NCBI GenBank assembly: GCA_025093555.1
Contig: JAIWNF010000031.1
Location: 556,277-620,276, forward strand
DNA length: 64,000 nucleotides
Origin: Circinella umbellata
Lineage: Eukaryota > Mucoromycota > Mucoromycetes > Mucorales > Lichtheimiaceae
Direction of reading: 5' to 3'
The notes under the pieces: model-generated
What the model was told of the DNA's origin: nothing
The model's database searches: none
Seen by the model: only the letters and a program-made list of their open reading frames with translations
Made by a program: the position numbers and the translations under genes
Shown: in pieces, positions 47,731 to 58,313 of the stretch
Layout: the number at the start of each line of letters is the position of its first letter
Position numbering within the stretch: position 1 is the stretch's first letter

Positions 47731-47850
47731 GAAGGGGATTGGGGGCTTGCCTCCAACGAGCTGCCAAACCGTAGCTCCGGGGAGGAGGTTGGCACGAAGC
47801 GAAGCGAAGGGGCTCAACCCACGAAGGTGCGAAGGTGACGAAGACTCGTA
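47731..47850. repeat. GC-rich double-hairpin element
   Basis: About 120 bases of high GC in an AT-rich setting. GGGGGCTTGCCTCC (47741-47754) is a tight hairpin. GCCAAACC (47763-47770) pairs with GGTTGGC (47787-47793), with one bulged A, around an inner CTCC/GGAG pair. A GAAGCGAAGCGAAG run follows. The layout resembles mobile GC-rich double-hairpin elements of fungal mitochondrial genomes, so a nuclear copy of mitochondrial DNA is one explanation. The frame at 47720-48118 crossing it is chance. Confidence 0.6.
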
Positions 47851-47969
47851 CGTACGTGATAATAAATCATTATTAGTATTTTATGATCATTATATTCTAG
47901 TTTATGTATACTTCTATTTTATTACATTTAACTTTCATCCATCCTACATAAAGCATGTGACAACTGGCC

Positions 47970-49030
47970 GCTTAAAGAGCATGCCCAACTGTAATATATT
48001 TATTTTTATAAACAACCCCTTTCTAACATTCAAATGTTCTACCCAGACATGCTTCAATATTCCTAATTTATTTTGCTTTTTGAATACAATAATCTCTATT
48101 CTGATCAAATTTTTGTAATAAATCACTATCTTCAACTAATTTTTCAGTGTCAAAAATAAACGCATCATTGGATTAAGCAAAAGTATCAACTGCAATTTTT
48201 TTAAAGAGAGGTTTGCCTCAATCAAATCGACAATATCTTCACTTCTTGTTGTTATGCCACCAAAGTCGATGGTAACCAAGCAAATATAATGATCAGTAGG
48301 TTTAAGATAAGCAAGTAAGTCTTCTGTGTTACCATCGACACTTAACTCGTCCATAATCACCTGTAAATTGTCTTGTAAATCACGGAGAGGAGCCCCAGAT
48401 ACATGGTGAAACGTTCTTTTAGATTTAAAAGTCTTGTTCTACTAGTAGTATCTAGCATATCCAATAACTTCATATCCATATTTTTTCAAATTTTTCAAGG
48501 TATCTTGGTACTTTGCCACAAGGTCATCTATAATTAAATATGTTAGAGACCATTTTAATTGAAACCATTTTAATGTGTTCGTATAATAAATCTCTTTTAA
48601 AATATATAATCTCTCTGGTGATTCTTTCAGTTTTTTGTTTCCTTCCAAGTAAAAGATTTAATTTTTGATTACGACACCAACTTGCAAATGAATGAACCGA
48701 TTTTTCAATATCTTGGGTAGATATAATTTTCTTGTTATACATGGTTTCGTTGCTTGGTTGAAACTTCGTTCATGAATTGTTTAACTTGCGCCTTAGTTAC
48801 CAATTCAACTCTTTTTCTTTTATTTACTACTTCTTTAATAATTTCATCCAAATACAACTTGTAGCTCAAAGGATCATCTTTTATTCTCTCCTTCTTAACC
48901 AAAATTGGTTCTTCCTCTCTTGTATTCCAACATATCTCACAGTCTTCAAAATCTTCGATTTTTTTTTTTTGTAAGCTTTCACGTTCTCTTCAATAAAATC
49001 GACATAAAAAAAAGCACCAATGGCGTGAAT
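47970..49030 (-). pseudogene. Recombinase-family pseudogene (type-2 upstream)
   Basis: In minus sense: N-domain (IGAFFYVDFIEENVKAYKKK, EDCEICWNTREEEPILVKKE), TKAQVKQFMNEVS, HTH exon (SFASWCRNQKLNLLLGRKQK), then YEVIGYARY with a frame break in place of YARKS, and the C-terminal part IMDELSVDGNTEDLLAYLK, CLVTIDFGGITTRSEDIVDL with a late frameshift. The catalytic exon has lost its middle. It is therefore inactive. Confidence 0.7.
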
Positions 49031-49044
49031 TGTTATTGATCCAT

Positions 49045-49245
49045 TTCAAAAGGAAAAAAAAAAAAGATCAATATCTTCATGTCCAGGGACCTTATCTTTG
49101 ATTGAAAATTGAAATATCAACTCCAAAACTTGGATCACTCCATCAAAAATGAAATGAGAGTTTTCATCTTTTATATGCATAATATCACTTGACTTTACTC
49201 AATTTCTGGGGTTGAAATTTCAAGAGGAAGATTGCCATTATGAGT
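49045..49245 (-). repeat. Type-2 upstream block of the recombinase family
   Basis: Second copy of the block at 34475-34715, again immediately 5' of a minus-strand recombinase relic. Confidence 0.7.
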
Positions 49246-49275
49246 AAGTGTAGTAACTCTACAGTACTTCCACCG

Positions 49276-49390
49276 TCAATTGGTCACTTTTCTGAAGCTC
49301 AATTGGTCACTTTTCTGAAACTTAATTGGTCACTTTCCCGAATATCAATTGGTTACTTTTCTGAACCCCAATTGGTCAGCTTAAAGAATA
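49276..49390. repeat. 23-bp minisatellite A (five units)
   Basis: Units start at 49276, 49299, 49322, 49345 and 49368, exactly 23 bases apart, with core CAATTGGTCACTTTTCTGAA. The last unit is partial. CAATTG at its start is palindromic. Confidence 0.95.
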
Positions 49391-49542
49391 CAGTGAATTG
49401 CGTTTGATCAAAACGCTTCAAATAGTGACTCTTAATCATTTGAATCAAATAAATGAATACAGTTGTTCCAATGCCAAAGGGCGGTTTTTCGAGAAAAAGG
49501 GGGGCTTTTTCAATACTCAGTTTGCGTGTTTCTCAAAATCAA

Positions 49543-49620
49543 ATCACAGTTTTTTGTGAACTTAAATTGCAGTTTTTTGTGAACTTAAATTGCAGTTTTT
49601 TATGAACTTAAATTGCAGTA
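49543..49620. repeat. 23-bp minisatellite B (3.4 units)
   Basis: Units start at 49543, 49566, 49589 and 49612, again 23 bases apart, with core TTGCAGTTTTTTGTGAACTT. The sequence is unrelated to the array at 49276 although the period is the same. Confidence 0.93.
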
Positions 49621-49765
49621 AAGCAAGGTTTTTTTCGAAACAATCTTTTCTTATTGTAGACTTTACAAAGCTTCTTTTTTCTTTTGAAATCTACTATAAA
49701 TCTTGAGGGTATTGTATCGATCTGACTTAATGGGTAATTAAATTAAGAGGATATGTGACAGTGTT

Positions 49766-50110
49766 CATTTGGCTGTTAAAACACCGATCTGGTATTCATC
49801 TGGTATTCATCCGGTAACCCATCTGGTAAACATTTGGCTGTTAAAACACCGATCTGGTATTCATCTGGTATTCATCCGGTAACCCATCTGGTAAACATTT
49901 GGCTGTTAAAACACCGATCTGGTATTCATCTGGTATTCATCCGGTAACCCATCTGGTAAACATTTGGCTGTTAAAACACCGATCTGGTATTCATCTGGTA
50001 TTCATCCGGTAACCCATCTGGTAAACATTTGGCTGTTAAAACACCGATCTGGTATTCATCTGGTATTCATCCGGTAACCCATTTGGCTGTTAAAACACCG
50101 ATTTGGTATT
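49766..50110. repeat. 65-bp minisatellite with internal ~11-bp subrepeats
   Basis: CATTTGGCTGTTAAAACACC recurs at 49766, 49831, 49896, 49961 and 50026, exactly 65 bases apart, with a shortened sixth copy from about 50081. Inside each unit ATCTGGTATTC, ATCTGGTATTC, ATCCGGTAACCC and ATCTGGTAAAC are degenerate short repeats. Full units are almost identical, so expansion is recent. Confidence 0.95.
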
Positions 50111-50189
50111 GAGACTGCTAATATAGTTTCATGGTAACAACGCATTAAAAAAGACATTTGAAGATTTTCAACTCTCTGTAATAAATTCA

Positions 50190-50360
50190 ATGGAAATATC
50201 GAGAGACCAAGCAATCTGTATGTTTTCTACGTCGAATATACTGAAGGAAATGTCAAGAAGTATAAAGGACGAATCGAAGATTTCAATGCTGTTGAAATTT
50301 GCTACAACATCAATCCAAACCAACCCATCTTGGTTTCATTAGAAAGAATTATTCACCATG
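50190..50360 (+). pseudogene. Recombinase N-domain fragment
   Basis: ATG at 50190 starts MEISRDQAICMF; a frameshift follows, then the other frame reads YVEYTEGNVKKYKGRIEDF, AVEICYNINPNQPILVSLER. It matches the stand-alone N-domain ORFs more closely than the full recombinases. It ends just before a GGGACATTT direct repeat at 50371. Confidence 0.7.
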
Positions 50361-50394
50361 GGAAATTCTTGGGACATTTGGGACATTTGGGACA

Positions 50395-51202
50395 AAATCT
50401 TTTTGACGAAAAAGGAAAAAGAGTCTAAATATCTTTTTGTTTTTTGTAACGGAAGGTCAATAATAAATAGCGCGTGTTGTATATAATAAGGTTGCAAAAT
50501 AACTTTTTAACCAGTTAATCTCCCAATGTAATTCTTGCAGTTTACCCAGTCATCAATGCATTTCTCATCGAATCTGTCTCAACACTCTGAATCGTTTGGC
50601 CATTGGCAATCATAATGAAAGTGATAAGTGTGAGCTTCAACTTTGTTCAAACTTTTACTACAATCGTTTTTCCTTATTTGTTCGAGTTGTGGAAGTGGGA
50701 TGGTAATATTTGGTACTGATTACTGTTTGTATGAAATTACACGTCGAGCGGTAGGAATATGGAATGAATGCTATAAACATTATTAATATACTTATCAATA
50801 GAATCAGATGGTAATATTCGGTATTATGAATGAACATGAAATTGTTATTGATATTATTGATTTACTTTTTAATAGAGTGGGTGGTAATATTCGGTACTGA
50901 TTATGGTTGTAATGGTGTAAGACCATTACGACGATATATTCAACCATAAGGTTGTTGATCTACATGCTTATCCGCGGAATACTAAGGATAGACGATAGCA
51001 TGGTTGAGCACATGGTTGGATATAGAAATATTAGGATAGTTATTCTATATAGAAATGTTGATCATTGATATTAGATATATATTAGTTAGACCTAAATTAG
51101 CCCCTGATATTTCGACGTATATAAATAAAGGGTTTCCTGACAACCAGGAAACAATAATTCGTTTTTATCATATATATTCTCGAGCCCCTTTTCTTTCTAC
51201 CA
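50395..51202. other. Spacer without a gene
   Basis: About 800 bases with no credible frame. It contains loosely repeated GGTAATATTCGGTACTGATTA phrases (about 50702, 50810, 50880), suggesting an old local duplication. Confidence 0.5.
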
Positions 51203-51211
51203 ATATTTAAC

Positions 51212-54120
51212 GGGCTGCTCTATTCATCAGGAAAAATTACGTCATTAATTCTTTGAAAAATGTCAATTACAGTTTCTGCCCAAAGTCGCACCTAAAAAAA
51301 TCTTTTAAGCCGCACTTGGTAAAAAATAAAAAAAAAAATAATCTCCAAGTTCTTTGATGATTTTAAGAGTATTGCTTTAAAAAAAAACACTGGATGAATA
51401 TTATAATATTTATTGGCGGGAAGGACGTGCCTGAGGATTAATTATTTTTCCAATTGTAGTATATGTTTCTTTTTGTGAATTAACTATGGATTCTATTTGT
51501 TCTGAAGTGAGTTTTGATAAATTTGTTGATAATAAATAGTCTATTTTTTTTTATTTTTCTCCAATTCAACAAGAAGATCTTGTCGATGTTGCTGTTGCTG
51601 TGACAGCCCTGATGCTGCTGCTGTTGTGTATGATGATGATGATGATGTTGCTGGTGCTACTAAACCACTACCTGCAAATGATGATGGTGATAACCATGTT
51701 GTTGTTGCTGGTGCTGTTGATGATAATGAAGTTGATGATGATGATAATGATGATGATACTGAAGTAATGGCAGCTTGTTGACGTGTTATTATATTTAAAT
51801 TTGTATGAATACCAACAAGGAAAATATTGTTACAAGCTTCTTGGCGCAATTGATAATCCATACACGTACATGTGCCAGTGACACTCCCATTTCCCGAATC
51901 TTCAAACTTCAATATATAAACAATACGACTAGTAAATGAACGACAAGTAACCTATTATTGCCATTATATTATGAGTTATCATAACATGTTAAATGCGAAA
52001 AAATCAGCAAGATAAAAAAAAATTATATACATACATGATCTTCAAAAACATTAATCATTGAAAGTGCTTTTTGCTCTGGAACTTCATTTGCTAACTTTTT
52101 TCGTTTTCGAGTCTAAACAGATGCAGTACTCTTCTTGATATTAAATAAAACTTGAATGATATGAGAACGATAATCACGCTCGACCAACTGCGATAAAACA
52201 TAAATGACCCGATCAACACGATGATTTCAAGAATAAGGAAGGTATTTGCTTTTTAATTTAGAGTGCCAGCTTTCTATCAAATTGTTTGTGTGAAACGTAA
52301 CTTCCTACGATATGTATATACATTAATATCGAATACAGAAGAAAAAAAGCTCGATGGGAATAAGAACAAACATACCTTTCTCCAAGCTTTACACCACAAA
52401 TGCGTCTTGTCAAACCAATATTCCAACATATATATATAAAGATCAAAATACTTGCTTCTCCACTTCATTACAAATTCATACCAAGCAACATAAAAACCAA
52501 CAAACGTTGTAGAATACATCAATGAATCAAGCGACTTTAGAGCTTCTTTTCTTAGTATTTTCGATTCTGTTGTTGATGATGATGTTATCTAGAATTGATT
52601 TATTAGAATCCAGAGTTTATAAGGGTAATATGTTTAGTATAATGCAATTACCTTTGATTTAATATTTTTGATCCAGGCACTTGATATGCCAATGACATAA
52701 AAAAACTTGAGCATGATTACCATAGACTTGACGAATACTATTGATTTTAACTGGACTACAATCAATCATAATACGATCAGGAATATAATGTACACAATAT
52801 CGAAGCCATCGAAGCCAAATTTGTAAATGTTCGCTGTCTTCCTTGTCCGTGATCATATATGCAAGTGGATAACCTTGACCAGTAACATCATTCTTAGCAA
52901 CAATAGAAAATAAATATGAATCACTAGTGGGTTTTACAATTGATTTACAAGTCTTATGTGTAGAGTCCATACAGATTTCTTTTGAATTTAATAACAACTA
53001 AAAATATTGATATACATGGATAATTATCCAATGACATAACATGTTTTATCAACTCAAATAATACAAATAATCATTACTCACTTGTGCTTGACGTGGTGAT
53101 ATCCATGATATAACAAATGATGACTGTGTGATATGTTTCAAAGTATGATAACCTTCTTTGTTCAATTGTTCAAGCCATAAACTGACACTTTGCTTATCAA
53201 TATGATCTTTCTTTGCTAATCTTGACTGTTCATTGGCGATGATGTTGATGACATGATGAGGTTTTACAAGTAGAGCATTTGGCAACGGTCCTTCATTATT
53301 CTCAACCTTTCATTATATGTTTGTACAAGAATAATTAATTACTCAAATATATAAAACACATATACAATATACACAATGCATACCTTTCTAAGTTGTTCAT
53401 CTGTAAGTCGCAAATAATCTTGTATTTTATCCCAATCTAAGCCGTTTTCAACATGTTTTTTAATCCAGTCGCGAAGTTCAGAGGGAAGTTGTGATCGTAC
53501 TGCATCAGAAATTTCTGTTGGATCGTGTCGTTGATGTTGCCAATGATATTTAACTTTGATTTTGCCACTTGTCAAGTATTGAACATGATATTTAGCAAGG
53601 CAGTTACATTTTAAAAAATTTTTGACACCAGTTCGTTTTTTTTTGTTGGGTGGGGCGAGGTTGGTGGATGAAGAAACAGAAGTAGATGATGAGCTAGAAG
53701 ATACGTGTCGTGAATGGTCACAATAATAAGTAATACTTTGCTGAACTGTTCTGGGACGACCGGCTGAACTCAGGCGTGCATCTGAAGTCTTGGGAATGGA
53801 GATGTAGGAGTGGTTGGTGATGAAGTTGGCATGTTGCTTTGGGTTTGTTTTAACCCATTCTTCAAACTCATTGTTGTTGTTAAATTCTTCTTCTACTATA
53901 TTTGTTGTATAGTTAGGAGGAACACAAATAAGATACCCAAGATCTTCAGATGCAGAGGCCGTTGTCATGATAATAATAATAATAATAAAATAAAAAAAAA
54001 AAGTCGCGTCGCGTGGATGTAGGCCCAGGGGGGACGTGAAAGTAAAAAAAAAATTCTCAGATGAGGAGACTGAAAAGAACGGGGAAGTGACGTAATTTTT
54101 CCTGATGAATAACGAACTCG
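51212..54120 (-). mobile_element. Complete Mutator-like (MULE) DNA transposon
   Basis: 2909 bases flanked by a perfect 9-base direct repeat ATATTTAAC (51203-51211 and 54121-54129). The terminal inverted repeats are 33 bases; the inner 23 (left 51222-51244, right 54088-54110; ATTCATCAGGAAAAATTACG onward) are perfect and the outer ten are diverged. A 9-base duplication is in the MULE range. The element carries one minus-strand transposase gene. It sits in the spacer between the two inverted arms. Confidence 0.92.
51541..53968 (-). pseudogene. MULE transposase gene with two lesions
   Basis: Exon 1 (53968-53384) has an N-terminal zinc-binding, FAR1/GCM-like region (FLKCNCLAKYHVQYLTSGKI, YHWQHQRHDP). 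Exon 2 (53306-53082) has helical linker sequence (NEQSRLAKKDHIDKQSVSLW). Exon 3 (from 52997) has the DDE core: MDSTHKTCK, LFSIVAKNDVTGQGYPLAYM, DRIMIDCSP, VFLCHWHIK. Later exons give WYEFVMKWRSKYFDLY, HTNNLIESWHSKLKSKYL and a SWIM zinc finger (TGTCTCMDYQLRQEACNNIF) before a Ser-rich tail. Exon borders are canonical. One extra base near 52675 shifts the frame in CHWHIKC-WIKNIKSK, and a TGA lies at 52227-52229. So it is near-complete but probably inactive; either lesion could be an assembly error. Confidence 0.85.
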
Positions 54121-54632
54121 ATATTTAACTATTACGCTTCCTCGTAAACTGGCTGAAAGATAGAACCCGATTGTAAGTATACAATAATCAGTCATGCGCT
54201 ATTACATATACGTACAGCACATTATTTCTTTTGTAGAAATTTCAATTAACCCGCATCCACAGGCTATCTTATCTTATAGTCATTAATAAACATTTTATCT
54301 TGATAAACCACTTAAAAAATAAATCTTTTATTTCTCTCAATTTTACTGTTTATCTATTACCACTTAACTTCTATAATTATATCTTTGTTTGTCGTACAGT
54401 GTAACAAATTCAAAATTCAAAATAGAGTGGGGTGTCCGTAGCAATTCCCGTGTCCCAAATGTCCCAAAGGTTTACGAAAATCCTCATTCGTATCATTTAT
54501 ATTCGACCAATACCTCTCACACTAAACCGTAATTGGAACTAAAAATTTTGAAGTAGGACTCCCTACCATTCTCTTTATTTTTGAAAATTGTCAAAAGTAT
54601 TATAATAAAAAGATATATACACGTAATATTAA

Positions 54633-55886
54633 CTATTTTGATCTTTGTATACTTTTCTTTCTACTATTGAACTTTTCTAGTAATTCAGTATCTGTTTTCA
54701 AGCTATCAGAATTAAATAGGAAGAGCTCATTAGCAACAGTAAACGTCTCTATGGCTATTTTTTTGATTGCAGGATTAGTTTCAATAAGCTGAATTATGTC
54801 GTGAGTTCTAGTTGTTAACCCAGCAAAGTCGATTGAGACCAAACAAACATTGTGCTTTATTGATTTCAGATATATCAACATGTCTATAATGAATTAAATT
54901 AAACATTAAATATGATCTTTTGGAGTTTGCACATATTATATTTAAGTTTCATTTACCCTGTGTATTCCCTGTGACTTGACTCAATTTATCAATTATACAA
55001 TCTTTATTTTTCAAATCTCGTTCAAAAAATGGAGTGGATGAGTAACTGCAGGTGGATACATATACTTTGCTGGTAAATGATCGTTCATGCAAATTGTCCA
55101 CCATAGCTTGAAGAAGCCTGGTTCTAGTGTCAATATTCTCAATAGTGGGAGACTTCCGGGCATAGCCTATAATTTCATATCCATTGTGAATTAAATTTCT
55201 CAACGATTCTTGGTAGTTGGGTAAATAGCTGCAGATAGACTCAATTAAATCATCTACCAAGAAACATATTAGCCATGACTTTTTTTTTTCAATTATGCTT
55301 TTCAGAATTACCATAATAAGCATCCTCCATAGTATATAATTCTCTTGAACGAATTCCATCTCGTCTGATTTCTTTCCCATTTAAAAATGGTAATCGCCTA
55401 TTTTTGCACCAGGCAGCAAATGATTGAGATGTTCGCTTCTCGAAGACTATACTATATGTTTTTATTGTGTTATAGATGTCTTTTGTAGATATTGATCGTT
55501 TATGATAAATTTCAAGGTTTTTTGGTTCGTCATAGCGGTATACTTCATTAATAAATTGCGCAACTTGTGCTTCGGTTTCTACAGGCAAACGTTATTTTCA
55601 TTGTATTTAGAGTTATTATTTTTAACTTACGTAGTTCGTTTCTTTCTCTTTTTTTACTTTCTCCTTGGTCTAAACTGGAATCAATAGATTCCAAGTATTT
55701 ACGATACGTGATAGGGTCACCACGAATTCTTTGTTTAGATACAAGAATAGGTTGCCTTTCATCGACATTATAGCAGATTTCGACATCTTCAAACTCTTCA
55801 ATTTTTTTTTTATAGTTTGTTACATTTTCATCAGTATGGTCAACATAAAAAAACATGCAGATTGCTTGATTTTTTGTTACATTCAT
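54633..55886 (-). CDS. Intact serine-recombinase-like protein with IS607-type domain order
   Basis: Four exons (55886-55631, 55578-55312, 55253-54957, 54883-54633), all GT-AG and in phase, give 356 residues. Residues 1-60 are the family's own N-domain (ICMFFYVDHTDENV, DVEICYNVDERQPILVSKQR). After a basic linker, residues ~118-172 form a MerR-like helix-turn-helix (TSQSFAAWCKNRRLPFLNG, then SRELYTMEDA). Residues ~199-325 resemble a resolvase core: GYEIIGYARKSP with Arg207 and the presumed nucleophile Ser209, and CLVSIDFAGLTTRTHDIIQL with Asp292 and Arg299 at the place of resolvase LDRLGRDTADMIQL. DNA binding before catalysis is the IS607 TnpA order. The second Arg of the LDR motif is not obvious (Phe293), so activity is uncertain. 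No TnpB/Fanzor-like partner was recognised. Confidence 0.72.
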
Positions 55887-55907
55887 CTCTATTTTGTAAA
55901 CGTAGTA

Positions 55908-56220
55908 AATTATTTGCGCTGAACTAAGATTATTTTGCGTTGTCTGGGGAATAAATTTGCGTTCCTGTTTTTCCGTCAAAATATTTACTTCCTTGGTGCT
56001 TATAACTTTATTTTCATAATTATTTCTAAAATAGCTCATATGGAATTTATTTATGATTATTTTTAATGAAATATTGTTTAATATATTCCCTGGTGAGGCA
56101 ATAAAAATATTAAGTGCTTGGACATACATACTTCGGTGCAAAAATTTGGTGCAAAATCATTGGCGCAAGATTACTATTCCCCAGACAACGCAAAATAATC
56201 TTAGTTCAGCGCAAATAATT
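55908..56220. repeat. Foldback: perfect 45-bp inverted repeats around 223 bases
   Basis: The 45 bases at 55908-55952 (starting AATTATTTGCGCTGAACTAA) recur perfectly in reverse complement at 56176-56220. The inner end of the left arm is 22 bases upstream of the recombinase ATG at 55886. The right arm ends 10 bases before arm B begins. The loop contains GGTGCAAAA repeats. It could be a MITE, the recombinase promoter duplicated in inverted form, or a recombination site pair. Confidence 0.85.
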
Positions 56221-56930
56221 TGGAAAAAACCAGTATTTTACGTACCGAATTTATAATAGTATTGTTTTTTATTCTATGTCGTACGTACGTAATATTAGTC
56301 TTTTAACTGATACGTAAAACCAGTAATACGAGTTTGTTTAAACGTCATCTCAGCTCTTTCCTTTGTTTCCAAGTGGTTATTTCGTTTGCGCAGCAAATAA
56401 AATATTCAATTTCTTCTTGTATTTGTACCTGTAGTAGAAATAATTAACTTTTTTATCATCTCTTAATTTTTCCAAATAATAAAAGACCCGAAAGATCCCC
56501 GCAAAACCTTGGCTCATTCTATAATATTAACCTTATTTTATTCGTAAATATCTCATATAGAACCCAATTGCCCAAAGAAAGAGGTTTATTCATGGGCGTG
56601 TATAAAAAGGCTTGAGATAGGCCCTACGTACATACTCTAAAAACATAATCACAAATTGGAAAGAGAATCAAACGTGTGATCATTGAAAGAAATTATTTAT
56701 TTAGTTGTGTACGTATAGTTTTATATATTATTAAAATTGTGTGTATTGTGGCAAAAAAGAACTACGAATTGATCCAATCCTTTCATACTTTGTCGTAATG
56801 ATGTTATAATTACATATTGCATCCTTGTTATAAACTCTGTAAAACATCCTACTTGACCGAGATTTTACAGTTAGATTACTCGGATCTATGAATAATCACC
56901 GAATGCCAAGAGTTGGAGTGATTCAATACT

Positions 56931-57972
56931 TTAATCTTTTTCATCATCCAGAAAAATCTCCAAGAATGACATCTGAATATTATATTTGACTTCAATTCTA
57001 TTTTCACTTACTTGACCTCCAGCTGATCTTACAAAAAAAAATTGTTTCAAGGTGCTTTTTCACTGTTTGATCCTGAAAAATAAAATTTATAACCTTGGAA
57101 TACAGTCGCTGTTTTACTTGGTGTATTGGTTGCTTATCGACCTTTACGAGCTTCTTCAAGATTCTCTCAAAAATTAAACATTTGTCCCCTTTCGCGTATT
57201 TCATTAATAAGAGATAATTCATTAGAATTCAATAAATCTCCAGCTTAGATTCGATTGATGTCTCCACCCATTTTTTTGTAATCTTCAAACCCAAGTTGAT
57301 GGCAGATGAAGATTTGACTGTTCGTAAAATATTTCCATTTGCAACAAAACTAATAGCCTTGTATACATTTTTAGTTAACATGACATTTAATTTTTAAATT
57401 TCCTCTAATGTATATTAAACAGCTAGTAAGTTTATTCACTGTATCAACATATATCTTGGGGTGTACTGTATATATATAAGTGTTCTTGAAGCCAGCTACA
57501 TAAACTTTTTTTTTTACCAGCAAGACTTACGGTAAAGCCTACGTATGAACAATAAGATGGGTGCTTTAAAAGAATATGATAATCGTGGATTTTTAATGAT
57601 ATCAACAGAAAGAGGTTCTAACAAAGTGGCAGATGTTACATTAGATGAAGTGATATAATATTACAACTTTCTGTCGCTGTACAGAGTAGTGATAGCAGCT
57701 GTAACAACTGTTATAAGTGTAGCAGCTGTTGTTGTTATTGCTGACAGCAACTGTTCTTCAGGAATATATACTTTCTGTTGTTTAAGTTGTTTAAGCTGTC
57801 CTGTTTGGATCGTTTTATTATTGTTGGTACCGGAACCTGATATTGTTAATTTGGAATATTCTCGAACATAATTGTTATATACTGAATTTTCCCAATTCTT
57901 TTTGAAATGTTCAATGCACTTTAGTAAGAAGAAATTTGTGTTTCTTGAAAATTGATGTATTTCTCCCGACAT
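56931..57972 (-). pseudogene. Tandem-BRCT-like protein relic, arm B
   Basis: Counterpart of 43707-44721. ATG at 57972 gives MSGEIHQFSRNTNFFLLKCI; relative to arm A it has an insertion lengthening the Thr/Val-rich segment (ATLITVVTAAITTLYSDRKL) before the same TAA. The BRCT-like parts (LRTVKSSSAINLGLKITKK-like, QGYKFYFSGSN) show the same frame breaks. In the sense direction of arm B a short ORF overlaps antisense at 57547-57660 (MNNKMGALKEYDNRG); I regard it as a shadow. Confidence 0.5.
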
Positions 57973-58313
57973 GGCTGGTGGGATAATCCGGTTATCAAAC
58001 CTATCTACCCAAAAACTTGTAATTCACCATACATACATTCAACATATTAACTACCCGTTACTATATATTAGTCGCTTTGATTAGTACGTACGTATTATTT
58101 TACTGTGTTGGTAAGAAATAAAAAAAGAAAAGAAGAGTTATATTATGGTACGATCAGCCCTCATATAATGTTGGTTTTGGTAGATTACCTGATCAGATCA
58201 TAAAGAATATATTTTATGCCTCTAATGCCAGGATGATTTTCATTGGCTTAGATTCATCCATTCGTTTGGTATATTTTACACTCTTTCTTCATATCTTCGT
58301 TAAATTGCAAAAC

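Noticed and set aside
47720..48118. 132-residue plus-strand ORF
   Set aside because: It crosses the GC-rich double hairpin and then runs antisense through the recombinase relic's 3' flank; no coding character.
56053..56256. 67-residue ORF over the foldback
   Set aside because: It is open only because the inverted-repeat arm happens to encode the same peptide on both strands (PQTTQNNLSSAQII); no start context or homologue.
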